Notes under the pieces: model-generated
What the model was told of the DNA's origin: nothing
The model's database searches: none
The model's input: only the letters and a program-made list of their open reading frames with translations
Program-made: the position numbers and the translations under genes
Assembly: GCF_036785885.1 (NCBI RefSeq)
Contig: NC_092329.1
Coordinates: forward strand, 8,742,001-8,806,000
DNA length: 64,000 nt
Direction: 5' to 3'
Source of the DNA: Coffea arabica
Taxonomy: Eukaryota > Streptophyta > Magnoliopsida > Gentianales > Rubiaceae
Shown: positions 1-11,098 of the stretch, in pieces
Numbering within the stretch: the first letter of the stretch is position 1
Layout of the letters: every line of letters begins with the position of its first letter

Positions 1-445
1 GGTTAAAAGAGCAGTTTTTAGCATGGTTGACTTTGTAAGGTAGTAAGCATGAGAAATGTGGTTCCTTGTGAAGTAAACGAGTGCATTGTTTCATTATTTA
101 ATGCAAAGTTATTGATTATATTTGCATATGTTGGGTAAGATGACTGCAGGGAGAAATACGTAAAGCTTTAGATATGCCATAGTGTGATTATCCTTGCTTC
201 ATTCATGTATGATGCTGCAATGAAGGTAGTGGGAGAGTCCCACTCTTTTTGAGTGTTGTTGGCAACTTTTAAAATCTGAATTTAGGTTTTTAATCTTAAT
301 TTAATTGTGCTTTCATAGATGATGTCACCATAGGTCTTTTTGTTTTTGTATTTTCTCCTCCCCTTTCTTGGTATGGTATTTTTTTTGTGATTTTAGTGGA
401 TTTGATCAAGTTACACTTGTTCTTACACGTGTGATGTTCTTGCAG

Positions 446-2823
446 TCCTAGGTTCGGAATAGCTCATGCACTGTGTTTGGGCCTTGCACCATGGCTTGCA
501 GCAGAGATTCCTATACTTGTGGATTCCGGCATGATTAAACACAAAGATGATGCAGCCTCTTCCAGTGAGGTTTAATTACTTAAAATTGTATCCTAGATGA
601 GATAGACTCGCTATACAAGTTTTGGAGCTCTCAGCTTGGCCTAATTAAATAAATGCCATGCTGTATTGAGATTGTTGATGAGGAGTCTTTGGAGATGTAC
701 AAGTCAATCATATATGCTAACAGACTGGTTTGAGAGGCTTCATCTGTGTTTTTTTTTTAAATATATTTTTGGTAACATCAATCGTTGTTCTCTTTTTGAA
801 GTTTCTTTAACTTACTTTTACATTTTCATTCACTAGGGGGGGAGGGTTGGGTTGGGTGGTACGGGGGGGGGGGGAGTGTAAGCAAGAGGTCTTGGGTTCA
901 AGTCCTCCCGCTTACACTAAAAAAAAAAAAAAACATTTTCATTCACTAAACATTTCCTGCAAATTGTAAATTTGTGATGTTCGAATAGTTGTTTGTAAAC
1001 TGCGGAATGTATTTCATCTTTCTGTGCTATGGTGATCAAATTATTTGGGTGAGCCATCAAGGTAATTACTAGAAACTACAATCAGGAATTGTTTCTCTAG
1101 GGGTACTACTGTTTAAGGAGTTAAGGGAGGAAAGGATCGACAGAACAGCTAGAGTCAGGTCGTATTTTATTGATATTTATCATTATGAATATGAAGACAG
1201 CTTCTTGTGATATCTGCTGATTACCAGTAAAGCTGTGATCTGTTTGATATAAATGCTAAAAGTAATTGTCAAGTTCCTTTTATGAGCTTACTTAATCCAC
1301 TCTGTTTCCTAGCTTTGTGAACCTAAAGCTGAACCTCCCCTAGTCTAGCTGAATGCTTTAGTGCCATTAAACTTTGTGTCCGCAACTCGTCTTAGCTGTT
1401 TGATCTTAATTGAGCAAGTCTTTTCTTTTAGATTTGTCTTACAGTCATTGAGAGTGGGACCCTTTTAAAAGTCGAATATTTTAGCTTACCTGCACTATTA
1501 AAGCCGGTGAAGGGATTCCTGTCAAGTCTTTGAAGAAACTAGCAAAGAATATGTTGATTGCATGGCCGTATGCTATGCCCTAATCAACAATTTAAAAGGG
1601 TAGACAATCAGCCAAAAAGTTGATTTTATTAACAGAGTATGTTTCCTGCCGATGCTTCTAATTTAAGCCTGATAAGATCACAGAATATTTGAGTCAAGTG
1701 GTGGTAAAAGTGTTGCTGAACTGATACTTTGCATACAACAATGATGCTGGTTATTTTAGATTACCGGATTAGGAATTTTCGTTTCTAGATTGACTCAGTA
1801 GAAGGGATTGTAAGTAGGAGGTCTTGAAACCTATCACTTAAAAAAAAAAAAAAAAGGAAGTTTTCCGTGGCTGAAACCATCTTTTCCTGAGCACGTTTCA
1901 ATGTGAAAAGAGCAGGTTTAATGTACAATTCCTAGCAAATTGGTAGAAGTTCAGCCTCTCAACTCATGAGTCCTTTGTCATGTTAATATACGTCGCAGTT
2001 GCTGCCTCCTGCAATGCGCAGCAGGTTGCCGCGTTCAATTTGAGTATTTGTTTGTGATGTCCAGTGCTCCCACCACCGTTTGAATTGCCATTTTTAGGAG
2101 TTTTCCATTGCTGATCAGCTTTTCACATTATACTAGTTGTATTGTAGCTGTCCTTAAAGATTCTTTTGACGGGATCAATTTCTCCAGCTTATTATAGGTT
2201 GAGTGGGGGGATAATTAATATAGGCCAAGGAAGATTTTGGTACGTAATCTTTGTTCGTCTGCTTGATAGGTACTATGAATTGATTGGGTGAGAACAGTAA
2301 CGATAAGTACGCTAAATTACAGGCCACGAAATATCGTTCGCTTCAAATAAGTTCCTGTTGAACATTTGAAGATCTTTAATTGAGATTGTGCTGAGTTCAG
2401 TGTTCACTGTTGTGAACTTAACGATTAATTAGTTGAATTTAAACTGGGTTTTTTTTTTAATTCTTTTAGTTATTTTTAGTGGAAGTCTACCTAGGGTGAC
2501 ACCGCAAATTCAAAGATTTTGCCACTTTGCGCGAAGTGCCACCACCGGCACAGATTAATTATGACTTTTTTTTTGTTTCGAAAAAATATATACATAACTT
2601 GGGCAGTGGTTTGCAACTCTATGAGTAGACGTCATTGGCATCTATTCATAGTTAATTTCAATGGGGTTTTGGAATGATGCAGGGAAAGACATACTTCGTG
2701 TGTTGTCTTTACGAATCCAAGGATACTTGGCTCAAGGGCCTGCAAGTGCAAAGCCAAGTTCCTTTTGATTATGGCTTCACAGCTCCGGAGACTCTATTCT
2801 CAAGAAAACTTGAGGGCTTGTAA
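446..2823 (+). CDS. C-terminal two exons of an unidentified protein (partial)
   Basis: Two exons are visible; the rest of the gene lies left of the window. Exon A is 446-570, after an acceptor ending TTCTTGCAG. It reads [20 protein letters not shown] and then [20 protein letters not shown]. It ends at GAG with a weak GTTTAA donor; without splicing a TAA follows at 573-575. Exon B is 2683-2823, after ATGATGCAG. Exon A ends in phase 0, and the same phase in exon B stays open for 46 codons ([20 protein letters not shown], later [19 protein letters not shown]) to TAA at 2821. The agreeing phases and coding-like composition are the evidence. I do not recognise the family. The [19 protein letters not shown] stretch is hydrophobic enough to sit in or on a membrane. 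The 2.1 kb intron carries SINE insertions. The gene is convergent with the PEPCK gene, about 265 bases between stop codons. An alternative is that the transcript ends at 573, leaving exon B as part of another isoform. Confidence 0.5.
836..932 (+). mobile_element. Short tRNA-related SINE (5'-truncated), with target-site duplication
   Basis: The insert starts with a G-rich stretch and holds a perfect Pol III B box, GGTTCAAGTCC, near 896-906. It ends in an A tract at 919-932. It is flanked by the 16-base direct repeat ACATTTTCATTCACTA at 820-835 and 933-948, an exact target-site duplication. An A tail, B box and long TSD are diagnostic of a SINE mobilised by LINE machinery. It lies in the large intron of the partial gene at the left edge. 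Similar tail sequence recurs at 8540-8627. Confidence 0.8.
1783..1853 (+). mobile_element. Degenerate copy of the same SINE tail
   Basis: The segment GTAAGTAGGAGGTCTTGAAA followed by CCTATCACTTA and a 15-base A run parallels GTAAGCAAGAGGTCTTGGGT and CTTACACTA-poly(A) of the 836-932 SINE. Part of the B box is deleted. Loose flanking similarity (AGGAATTTTCGT before, AGGAAGTTTTCCGT after) could be an old target-site duplication. The call rests on family resemblance only. Confidence 0.4.
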
Positions 2824-3087
2824 TCTTGTTTAATGGAGTAAAATTTTTCGTCATCATCAATATATGGATGAATTACATCACAGAACAAGCTGATAATGTT
2901 TCGAGTTTGAAGCTGCCTCAGTTGCAGCTTGATAGATTCACTAGCAGGAATAAAAGCAGGATGGTTGGTAATGACGCGGAGTTCTCTAATCAGTTACACA
3001 GATATGTGATATAATCACCGAAACAGACCGTCCTAAACACAATGCTCTATTATTCCACCAACCATCGAGCAAGGCAGTTTTTCCAAA

Positions 3088-6000
3088 TTAGAAATTTGGA
3101 CCAGCTGCAACAATCTCCTCCATCAGCTTGCTGTCCGCTCCGATCTTGTAGTTTGCGAATACCTCGAAATTTTTCTTGAACAGGCCGCCCAATTTCAGGA
3201 GAGCATCCTTGTAGGCCTTCTTGTCAGACCACTGCAATTCAACAAAGAATAAGGTTAATACAACTAGTACTTGCAGCAGGGAAGTGATCAATTACTGGAG
3301 GGGAAAATGTCAAATTTACGTCAACTTACTGTGTTCTCAGGATTTAGGATTTCTGAAGGGACCCCTTCAATTTCAGTAGGGATCTCCAACCCAAACACCT
3401 CCGCCGTGGTGTAATTTGCTTTCAAAAGGGTTCCAGAGTGTATGGCATCAATTATTTTTCTGGTATAGGCTAATTTTATACGACTCCCGGATCCATAGCT
3501 GCAGATAGAGAGAAGGTTTTCCAATCATCAGATTTGCTGATCTATAGTCACTCGTGTAGCTGATATGTATACATCACTCATGGAGCTGAGACATATATGT
3601 TAGGGGCTGCATGGTTTTACCTTCCACCTGACCAGCCAGTGTTTACAAGCCATCCAGTTGCTCCATGCTTTTTCATTTTCTCAGCCAACATTGCTGCATA
3701 CTTGGTTGGGTGAAGCATTATAAATGCTGCACCAAAGCATGCTGAAAATGTTGCAGTAGGCTCCTTTATACCATCCTCTGTTCCTGCTACCTGTTCAGTA
3801 ATTGCACAGGAGATAAATCAGGACTTTTACCATCTAAAGAGGATGCTCAGACTGTCCTGCCTTAAATGTTGCAATAATTTTATCTAGCTGTAAGAGACTT
3901 CAATAAGAAAGAGTTCGTAGCTTCAGTGAATACACACCAGAGCTGTGTAGCCACTGATAAAATGGTACATGGTCTGGGCTAAGTTCAATTTGCTGACAGG
4001 GGGGAGTACACCAAAGGCATCGCAGGCCAGAAGGATGACATTCTTGGGATGAGGGCCAACACAGGGTATCTTTGCGTTGGGGATGTATTCTATTGGATAA
4101 GCTGCCCGAGTGTTTTCTGCAGTCACAGTAGTTGCAAGGTTAGAACTTGGAATCAAATCCAATTTTTTTTTTTCATCAAATTCAAATACAATTAAATGGA
4201 GTTATTTTCGGTTAATAAGGTTATTTTCCACTAGATAGATTGAAGGTTATGCAACTTATTCTCAGCTTGAGGTACTCTTTTGTCACCTGTAACAGATTTA
4301 TCCGTGTAATCCACCTCTCGATAGTGCTCATCAAAAACAACATTTTCCAGCACTGCAAAGCATTCAAAGGAAACAGAAAGAGAGTCTTAATATTTCCTGC
4401 ATGATGACTTGGAAAGACAAAAGATTCGTTACTGTGAGACTGAGATAAATACCAGTGCCAAACTTTATGGCATTCCAGATATCAGGCTCCTTTTCCCTCG
4501 ACAAGTCAATGCACTTGGCATAGCAACCACCCTCAATATTTGACACGCCATTCTCGCTCCAGCAATGCTCATCATCTCCAATCAAGTATCTATTGTGGTC
4601 CGTAGACAATGTTGTCTTTCCAGTGCCTGATACATGCAACAGATGAGAGAAAGCAAATAGCGTTAGGGCAGATAAAAAGAATCTGAGACTAGAAGAAGAC
4701 GCGAAGACAAAGATCAAGAGCAGCATATATCAAAGGACACATGGTGGCTCCCTGCAAGAAGTCATCATCCCCATTCGTTATACCTGACAATCCAAAGAAA
4801 AGGGCAACATCTCCGCCTTTTCCGATATTGCAGCCAGAGTGTAGGGAGAGGATCCCGCGCTTAGGCATGAGATAGTGCATTAAGCTGAATAAACCTTTCT
4901 TCATTTCCCCAGCATATTGAGTGCCGAGGATGACCATTTCCCTCCTATCAAGATTCATGTCTATGCTAGTGGAGGAAGTCATATAGTGTGTGTAACGGTT
5001 ACATGGGAATTGCCCGGCATTGTATATTGTGAAGTCCGGAGTACCAAAGTTCTCCAGCTCTTCAGGAGTGGGTCGGATGCACCTGCCACCCACCCAGGTA
5101 AATTTATGTACTAAGCTTATTATTCACTTTCTGCGGCTCCACATATTTCCTCAATTCAATTAAACCTTTTGCAAAACAAGACTTTCTCTTTCACCAAAAA
5201 TGCTTTCTTTCCAGTTGTTATACACACATATCACAGTGCATTGTAATAATCATCCTGACAAACTTGAATGCAGTAGAACAAAATGTTCAGTGTTCTGGAA
5301 TGGTAACTTACATATTGTGCATGAACAATGAGTGGTAGGCTCTGGCAGAAACAATCCTAACTTTGATGCGGTGGTTAGGATCCCAATTGAGAAATTGATC
5401 ATTCACATAAACCTGAAAAGCATATGTAGGATATTATCAAGTGTTTTATGTAAACCATCACGAAAACACACTGTATGGCAAAGTTGCGTTATACATATGG
5501 ACATCACCATAGAACAAATCCTGCAGAAGATGCAATTATGGTTCTTGTGAAGACAAACATCAGCAGCAAACGAATCTTATTGCAAATGCAGAGGGTATCA
5601 TTAAAACAGTGAATTGATAGCCAAAGCTCTGGTTTTGTTAGATACTTTCTTTAGCCATCATTGCTGAAAAATTACCCAAAAATAACAACCTGCTTGCTAG
5701 GACGTGATTGAAATTACAAGCCGATTCAGTTCATATTTCAGTTTCGCATCATTGGACACTTGATGCTATTATGGCATAAATTATTAGGGGTTGTACCCAG
5801 AAGGCCAAGTTTTTCTCATTTACTAAATGATTAGGTCTTAAATTTTCTGCTTCTTATACTATTTAATCAACAAAAACAGGAAAAAAAAAAAAAAGGTGAT
5901 TTGTGTGAAGATATCTGTTAACATTTACCAACACTCAAGATATCCTCCCAAAAGTATGAGCTAAATAATGTATCAAAGGTATATTAGTGGATGGTTTTGT

Positions 6001-8973
6001 ATATAGAATTTTAGACCAGCAGTATCCTCCTACATGACTAATCATTGGGATCTTGTAGATATCGTGTCGCTATTCTGGGGACCCAGAAATTACGTCTCTC
6101 ACGCACTACCAATTGTATAATATGTGGCATACACAGTTAAAGATCACACTCTGCATAACTAAGACGTCTGTAGCTCTGCATAGCTGGGCATGCCTATCCA
6201 GAGTATGCCAACAGACCAATCCAACATGACAAAGATGGTTAGGCCATGTCACCAAAACTAAGAATCACCCAACTCCAAAAAGAACAGTCATCGTCAATTT
6301 ACTGGCCAATTGTGCAAATAGGAAGGTCCCATTTGGATTGCTATTTTCCGAGGTTTTATAGAAAAACATACTGTAACGATTTGATTTATATAAGAAAAAA
6401 AAAAGTGATTGCAAAAGTAGTGTGATAAAGTCATTAATCTCATATTATAATAGGGTATTATTGCAAATAAAAAAAAAAAAAGGAGGTTAGGGACAAAGTA
6501 GGAAGCTTCATGGTGTCATATTAGAGGTTTGTTTAAGGATGGTTAAACCGTTAAAGTGCTAAAGTATTTACCTTCTCCAAGGAGCACAAATAATCCACGG
6601 CTCTTTCTCTATTGACCAAGAAAGTGTGCTCGTCCATTTCAATATTAGGTGAGCCCCTATTTGGAATAATTGTGACGCCATTCCAAAAAGTTGACATTAA
6701 TTAGAGTCCGCTAATTAATTTTTAAAAAAAAGGGATAAGAAGATACTTAGCACTTACTTTCCCCACCAAAGCTCATCCTCAGTTGTTTCATCTTTCACAA
6801 CGCGCTTATCTCTTGGAGATCGACCCGTTTTTGCTCCCGAAAGCGTGGCCAACGCGCCGCTCGATGTTATGAAAGATCCCTTCTCATACTTTATGGCTTG
6901 CTCATACAGCTCTGCATTAAGGAAATTTCAAAAAAAAAAAAAAAAAATTAAACTAAGTACCACAGACTAATTTTGGACACTGACAGTTGGGATGAAAAGG
7001 ATGTCAGAGACAATAAATCTAGTTTTGTAGACTACGTGAGTCAAATTTTGTTACATTTTCAATTCTTAAAATTGGTGAGATGGTGTGACAAAATTTAAGT
7101 CACATAGACCAGGTCTAACCTTATGTTTCACATTCTTAACTTAGAAATGCTTTTCAAATATTCTTTAAAATATTAATTAAGTTAGAAAAAATATATCAAC
7201 GATCGAAAATCTCAATCTCAATCTCAACCATAAGATAAGAATAAGATACCAAATTGATCCATTTATCCCAAAACGTGATTTTAATTAAAAACATTTAAGT
7301 AAACAAACGCTTCCAGCTGTCACAAGTCAGGACAAAGATCAACATATTTTGCATGTCCATAATATAATAGTAATTAGTACAAAATTTTTTTTTTTTTGGC
7401 AATATCCATTTGACCCCTAAAAGATATTCAACCCACTAATTATATATTTTGATGGAACTCAATTAAAAACAGCTTACTCCACATTCAAGAAAGAAAAATG
7501 GAAAGAAAAAAAAAAAAACCTTCGTGTCACGTTAGGCCCACAAATGTGTACTACTATACTAGCATTAAATTTCCACCACAAACCGGCAGTACAATTAATG
7601 TCCGCTACGTTTCTATTCTATCAGCATTTTAAATTTTGGATATGATTTGCACCATGACAGAACAATACAAATACAAAGATATGGTAGTTAAGAACGGGAA
7701 ATTCTAACATCACTATTAGATATTAGATATCATATTCATGATCGTAATCCAATAATTTTTTACCATATTATTAAATAGTTTAAATTTTTAAAATCATCTG
7801 AATGCTAAATAATTTTTTATACAGTTATTTAAAATTATCTAAAGGCTGATATCTTATCTTTTTTTTTTAAATATATACAGTTATTTAATACGTAACGATA
7901 TGATATCCAAAAGGTATCGTAGAACTCCTTATCGAGAACATAACTGGAAACTTATTCCATGATTTTAAAGGGTCCAAATTAATTAGAATTCTTACCTAAT
8001 TGCACTGCTACATTTTTTTGACTTTTCTTCTTTTTTTTTTTTATTTTTTCCTAATACTACGGCTGTTTTTTGAAGAATTCAAACTCTTGGATGTGTGGAA
8101 AGGGGCAAGAGCCAGAGGCTGTATATTACCAGCAGGGGAGAGATTGTAGAGGATGTGAGTGAACTTGAGAGCACTGTCACTGACGGCGAAGGTGGGTGCG
8201 TAATGGTGGTGGGTCACATGTTCCACCCTCGGCGTCTCGCCGCTCCTGGCGGGGTCTCCCCTCACCACCTTCGGCCCTGTTTCTCTCGTCAAAGATGCCA
8301 ATGATGCACTATTTCACCCAAAAGACAAAAAAAAAAAAAAAACAAAATGTTAGTTCACCATCAATCCTCTTATTTTTGAATAGATCTTATAGAATTATTT
8401 ATACAACGTTTTGGTAGTACTAGCTTAAAGTAATCCTTGGAAAGGTAACCTGGCTAAATTCTAGTAACATTTGTCACAAATTTCAAGAAATACTTTAATG
8501 AGTCAAAACTGCCCAAATTTTTTAAACAACGAAAAGGTAAGGAATGAAATGGATTGGGTGATTCGGAGGAAAAATCGAAAAGTTTCAAAGTTTTGAACCT
8601 TCCCACTTACATTAAGAAAAAAAAAAAAACGAAAAGGTAGGATTCTTGCTTTGCTAATGGGATTCTTGGAAAGTAAATATTTAGACCTGATTGACTGGAG
8701 CTGTTGCCTGTGGCGTTCTTCCTCAGAAAGGGTAGCGCCAAAGGCGCCCTGAGTGCCCGTGATGGGGGTAGTAGGGGCCGATTTCTTCCTCTGGAGCGAA
8801 TGCAACTCGTCCAGGGTCTTAGCCTTGACTGGAGGAGCGCTATCATCGTGGCAGATCTCATCTTCTTCCTTCTTCTTCTCGGTGTGAATCTTTGGCAGCC
8901 CATGCCTGCCTCTGGCAACTGTTGGGCTAGTTGCAAAGCTGAATTCTCCGTTTTGGCTACCTTTGGAGGCCAT
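3088..8973 (-). CDS. PCK1: Phosphoenolpyruvate carboxykinase (ATP), 12 exons
   Basis: This enzyme converts oxaloacetate and ATP to phosphoenolpyruvate, ADP and CO2 in the cytosol, for gluconeogenesis and organic-acid or amino-acid metabolism. Coding exons on the minus strand are 8973-8687, 8308-8130, 6911-6758, 6656-6572, 5412-5312, 5082-4784, 4626-4453, 4352-4287, 4116-3938, 3790-3621, 3498-3330 and 3231-3088. They sum to 2007 nt, or 668 residues, near the usual ~670 of plant enzymes. All introns are GT-AG and join in frame. The N-terminus ([20 protein letters not shown]) is the plant-specific, phosphorylatable extension. Visible catalytic motifs are the P-loop GLSGTGKTT (about 366-374, split by an intron), [11 protein letters not shown] after it, and [12 protein letters not shown] (about 477-488). 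The C-terminus is [10 protein letters not shown]. No frameshift or stop was found, so the gene looks intact. Intron 1 holds a SINE. Whether this is the PCK1 or PCK2 orthologue was not resolved. Confidence 0.97.
8540..8627 (+). mobile_element. SINE inside PEPCK intron 1
   Basis: The insert ends CTTCCCACTTACATTAAG plus an A run, matching the CCTCCCGCTTACACTA-poly(A) tail of the 836-932 element. It is flanked by the 12-base direct repeat AACGAAAAGGTA at 8528-8539 and 8628-8639. It lies in the first intron of the PEPCK gene, antisense to it. The B-box region (TTTTGAACCTTCC) is degenerate. Confidence 0.7.
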
Positions 8974-9300
8974 CTTTTCACCTGAAATACAATCGACAAA
9001 TCAGCTTTTATCCAGTAGTAATACTTCAAATCTATTAACTTTACCAGCAAGAGTTAATTACGCGTAAAAAAACGGTGATCATGCATTAAGCATTTCATGG
9101 AAGGCTGGGGGAAAAAAAAATTCAATAGCAATACCAACCAGAAAAGAAGATGGTAGATAACCAATTGAACTAGTGGTGAATCAAGAATAATGAAAAGGGT
9201 CGGAAGGGTTTAATCATCCGAGTGCTAGCGATACGAAAGGGGACAATTGACGATGGAAGGGTGTGAACGTAGGCAATTGCGCCCCGGAATTTATAGGTGT
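8974..9300 (-). promoter_or_regulatory. PEPCK 5' leader and core promoter
   Basis: On the minus strand CTATAAATT at 9296-9288 is a good TATA box, about 320 bases upstream of the ATG. Just before the ATG the sequence reads TTTCAGGTGAAAAG, which contains a possible acceptor, so the leader may carry a small intron. The ATG at 8973 is the only start giving the standard plant N-terminus. No condition-specific element was assigned. Confidence 0.5.
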
Positions 9301-10160
9301 CACTGAACCTCCCCCAGGTACTGCCTACTGCTGGCATGGATCAAAAATTAACCATAGTTAAGTCCTAACTAAGGTTAGGATTGAAGATAAGAATTTCCTA
9401 AGTAAAAAAAAAATAGTCAAAAATCAACTTGCCAGGAAAGTACAAAATTCAAATTAAATGCAAACAGCTAATGATGTCTTAGGAAACGGGTAAATTGAAA
9501 ACCAGGCTTGCTTTCGCCTGACAGCGGTGAAAACCGCGTGAGGACGTCAAAAGTGACTGGTCCTTGATCATTGAGTCCTAACTTTAACACATGGTAGTTA
9601 TTATCCATTTAAAGCATTCCGTGTAATAGACGGTGTAATGCCTCGCTTGTTATCATTCAAAAAACAAACGGGATAAGGATAAAATTCAGACAGATGATTT
9701 GAAACGCTGTAATTAACATGATAAAGTTATAAACCTATACTTATTCCGTTAATGGATTGTAATCCATTATTGTGAATACCCTCAATAATAGTTAACATAG
9801 TATAAAGCTATAAATCTAGGCTTATCCTCTGTTAACAAAATTTTGAGAATGGAAGTATACAGTATTTAGCAATCTAAAAGATGACGAAAATGTTAAAACC
9901 ACAAAGCTTCCCTTCTTGCACTTTATGCATATTCAAGCATAGAATTGTTATGCTTATTATGATGGTTTGGATCAAGAATGCCTATTTTAGTGATTGTTAT
10001 GCCGAATCTGGTTTCGATCATAGATGTCTATTTTCACAATGTACAGCAAGGATAATATGAGCTGAAAATCCAAGTGTTGGTTACATTCTACTGTTTAAGA
10101 GTAGAATTACAGCGGAAGTATTATTCTACTGTATAAGAGTTACATTCTACTGTTCAGCGT
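9301..10160. other. Intergenic DNA, no gene seen
   Basis: The stretch is AT-rich with no open frame of coding character on either strand. A short direct repeat, TTACATTCTACTGT, recurs near 10080 and 10140. Nothing else was recognised. Confidence 0.6.
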
Positions 10161-10310
10161 GTTTGGATTGCTAAATTATTTTTCATAATATTTCGCTTAG
10201 ATCATAAACACATTTTTTAATTTACCTTTTTATCTCACATATATCACATAACAAAAAGTATTATAGTAATTATTTTAAATAACATTTCAAATAATACTCT
10301 ATCCAAAAAC
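10161..10310. mobile_element. MITE, family with GTTTGGAT ends (copy 1)
   Basis: It begins GTTTGGATTGC and ends TATCCAAAAAC, imperfect terminal inverted repeats. Inside it carries ACCTTTTTATCTCACATATA and AATTATTTTAAATAAC. The same word order occurs at 27540-27713, a truncated form at 10783-10934, and a more distant form at 60990-61113. The recurring layout supports a MITE family; I could not settle target-site duplications. Confidence 0.6.
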
Positions 10311-10565
10311 TCGTTGAAACATGAGGAAATAAGAGAGAAATTACTGCCTAGAGATACGCAGATGACATCTCCACACCTTTGTTTTTTTTTTTTTTTTTAC
10401 GAATAACACGTATAATTTTATTAGTTTTTGAGAGATCTGCACTAACGACGGCAATCAAAAGCATCAAACACAGCAAATAAAAGAACTTTTTTTTGTATGA
10501 ACTTTTTTTTATATATATAAACGCATCAACTACCTTTTTTATAAAACAATTTAAATTAGTAAATG

Positions 10566-10778
10566 TAATGAAGAAGCAAATCTTTGACCCCCAGATCATT
10601 TGGCAAGACTGAGCAGGCCATGCATAATTCTATACTGCATATCCGAGGCAACTTTAATTGCAATAAAGGATTGAAGTGGTCGTTTAGGCTTTAGGGAGAA
10701 AAGCTCAAGTAATTGATGCTTCCTTCCGATCCATGTAGGTGCAGGCCTGCAAAAAAAAATAGATGGACGTGTTTGCAA
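10566..10778. repeat. Dispersed repeat D, copy 1
   Basis: The segment runs from AATGAAGAAGCAAATCTTTG through AATTGCAATAAAGGATTGAA and GTGGTCGTTTAGG to AAAAAATAGATG. It matches 47650-47825 in the same order and orientation, with small indels. No open frame is shared. It is a duplicated non-coding segment of unknown origin. Confidence 0.65.
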
Positions 10779-10782
10779 TAGG

Positions 10783-10934
10783 AATTATTTATTAGAAAAT
10801 AATTTATTTACATCACAAATATATTTTTTTAATACATCATTCTATATTTGCAATCACCGTAATTTCACATACATCATATCGCATCGCAAAAAATACTACA
10901 ATAATTATTTCAAATAATTTCCGATCCAAAACCC
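10783..10934. mobile_element. Truncated relative of the GTTTGGAT MITE
   Basis: It shares ACATCATATCGCATCGCAAA and ACAATAATTATTTCAAATAA with the copy at 27540-27713 and ends in GATCCAAAACCC. The left end is eroded. Confidence 0.45.
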
Positions 10935-11055
10935 TTCTCACCGTTCATCTTGAGGGTCAACCAAATAAAAAATTACTCTTGGCATGGCATTACATTTTTG
11001 GGGTTGAGCTGCTTTAGTCAATACAATACATAAGTGCAGCGACAAATGAAGACGG

Positions 11056-11058
<3 letters not shown>

Positions 11059-11095
<37 letters not shown>
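11059..11095. repeat. (AT)n microsatellite
   Basis: An uninterrupted TA dinucleotide run of about 36 bases. Similar runs are at 37569-37606 and 23478-23499. Confidence 0.95.

Positions 11096-11098
<3 letters not shown>

Noticed and set aside
8503..9050. Overlapping long frames around PEPCK exon 1 on both strands
   Set aside because: They are alternative-frame shadows of the PEPCK first exon and adjoining intron.
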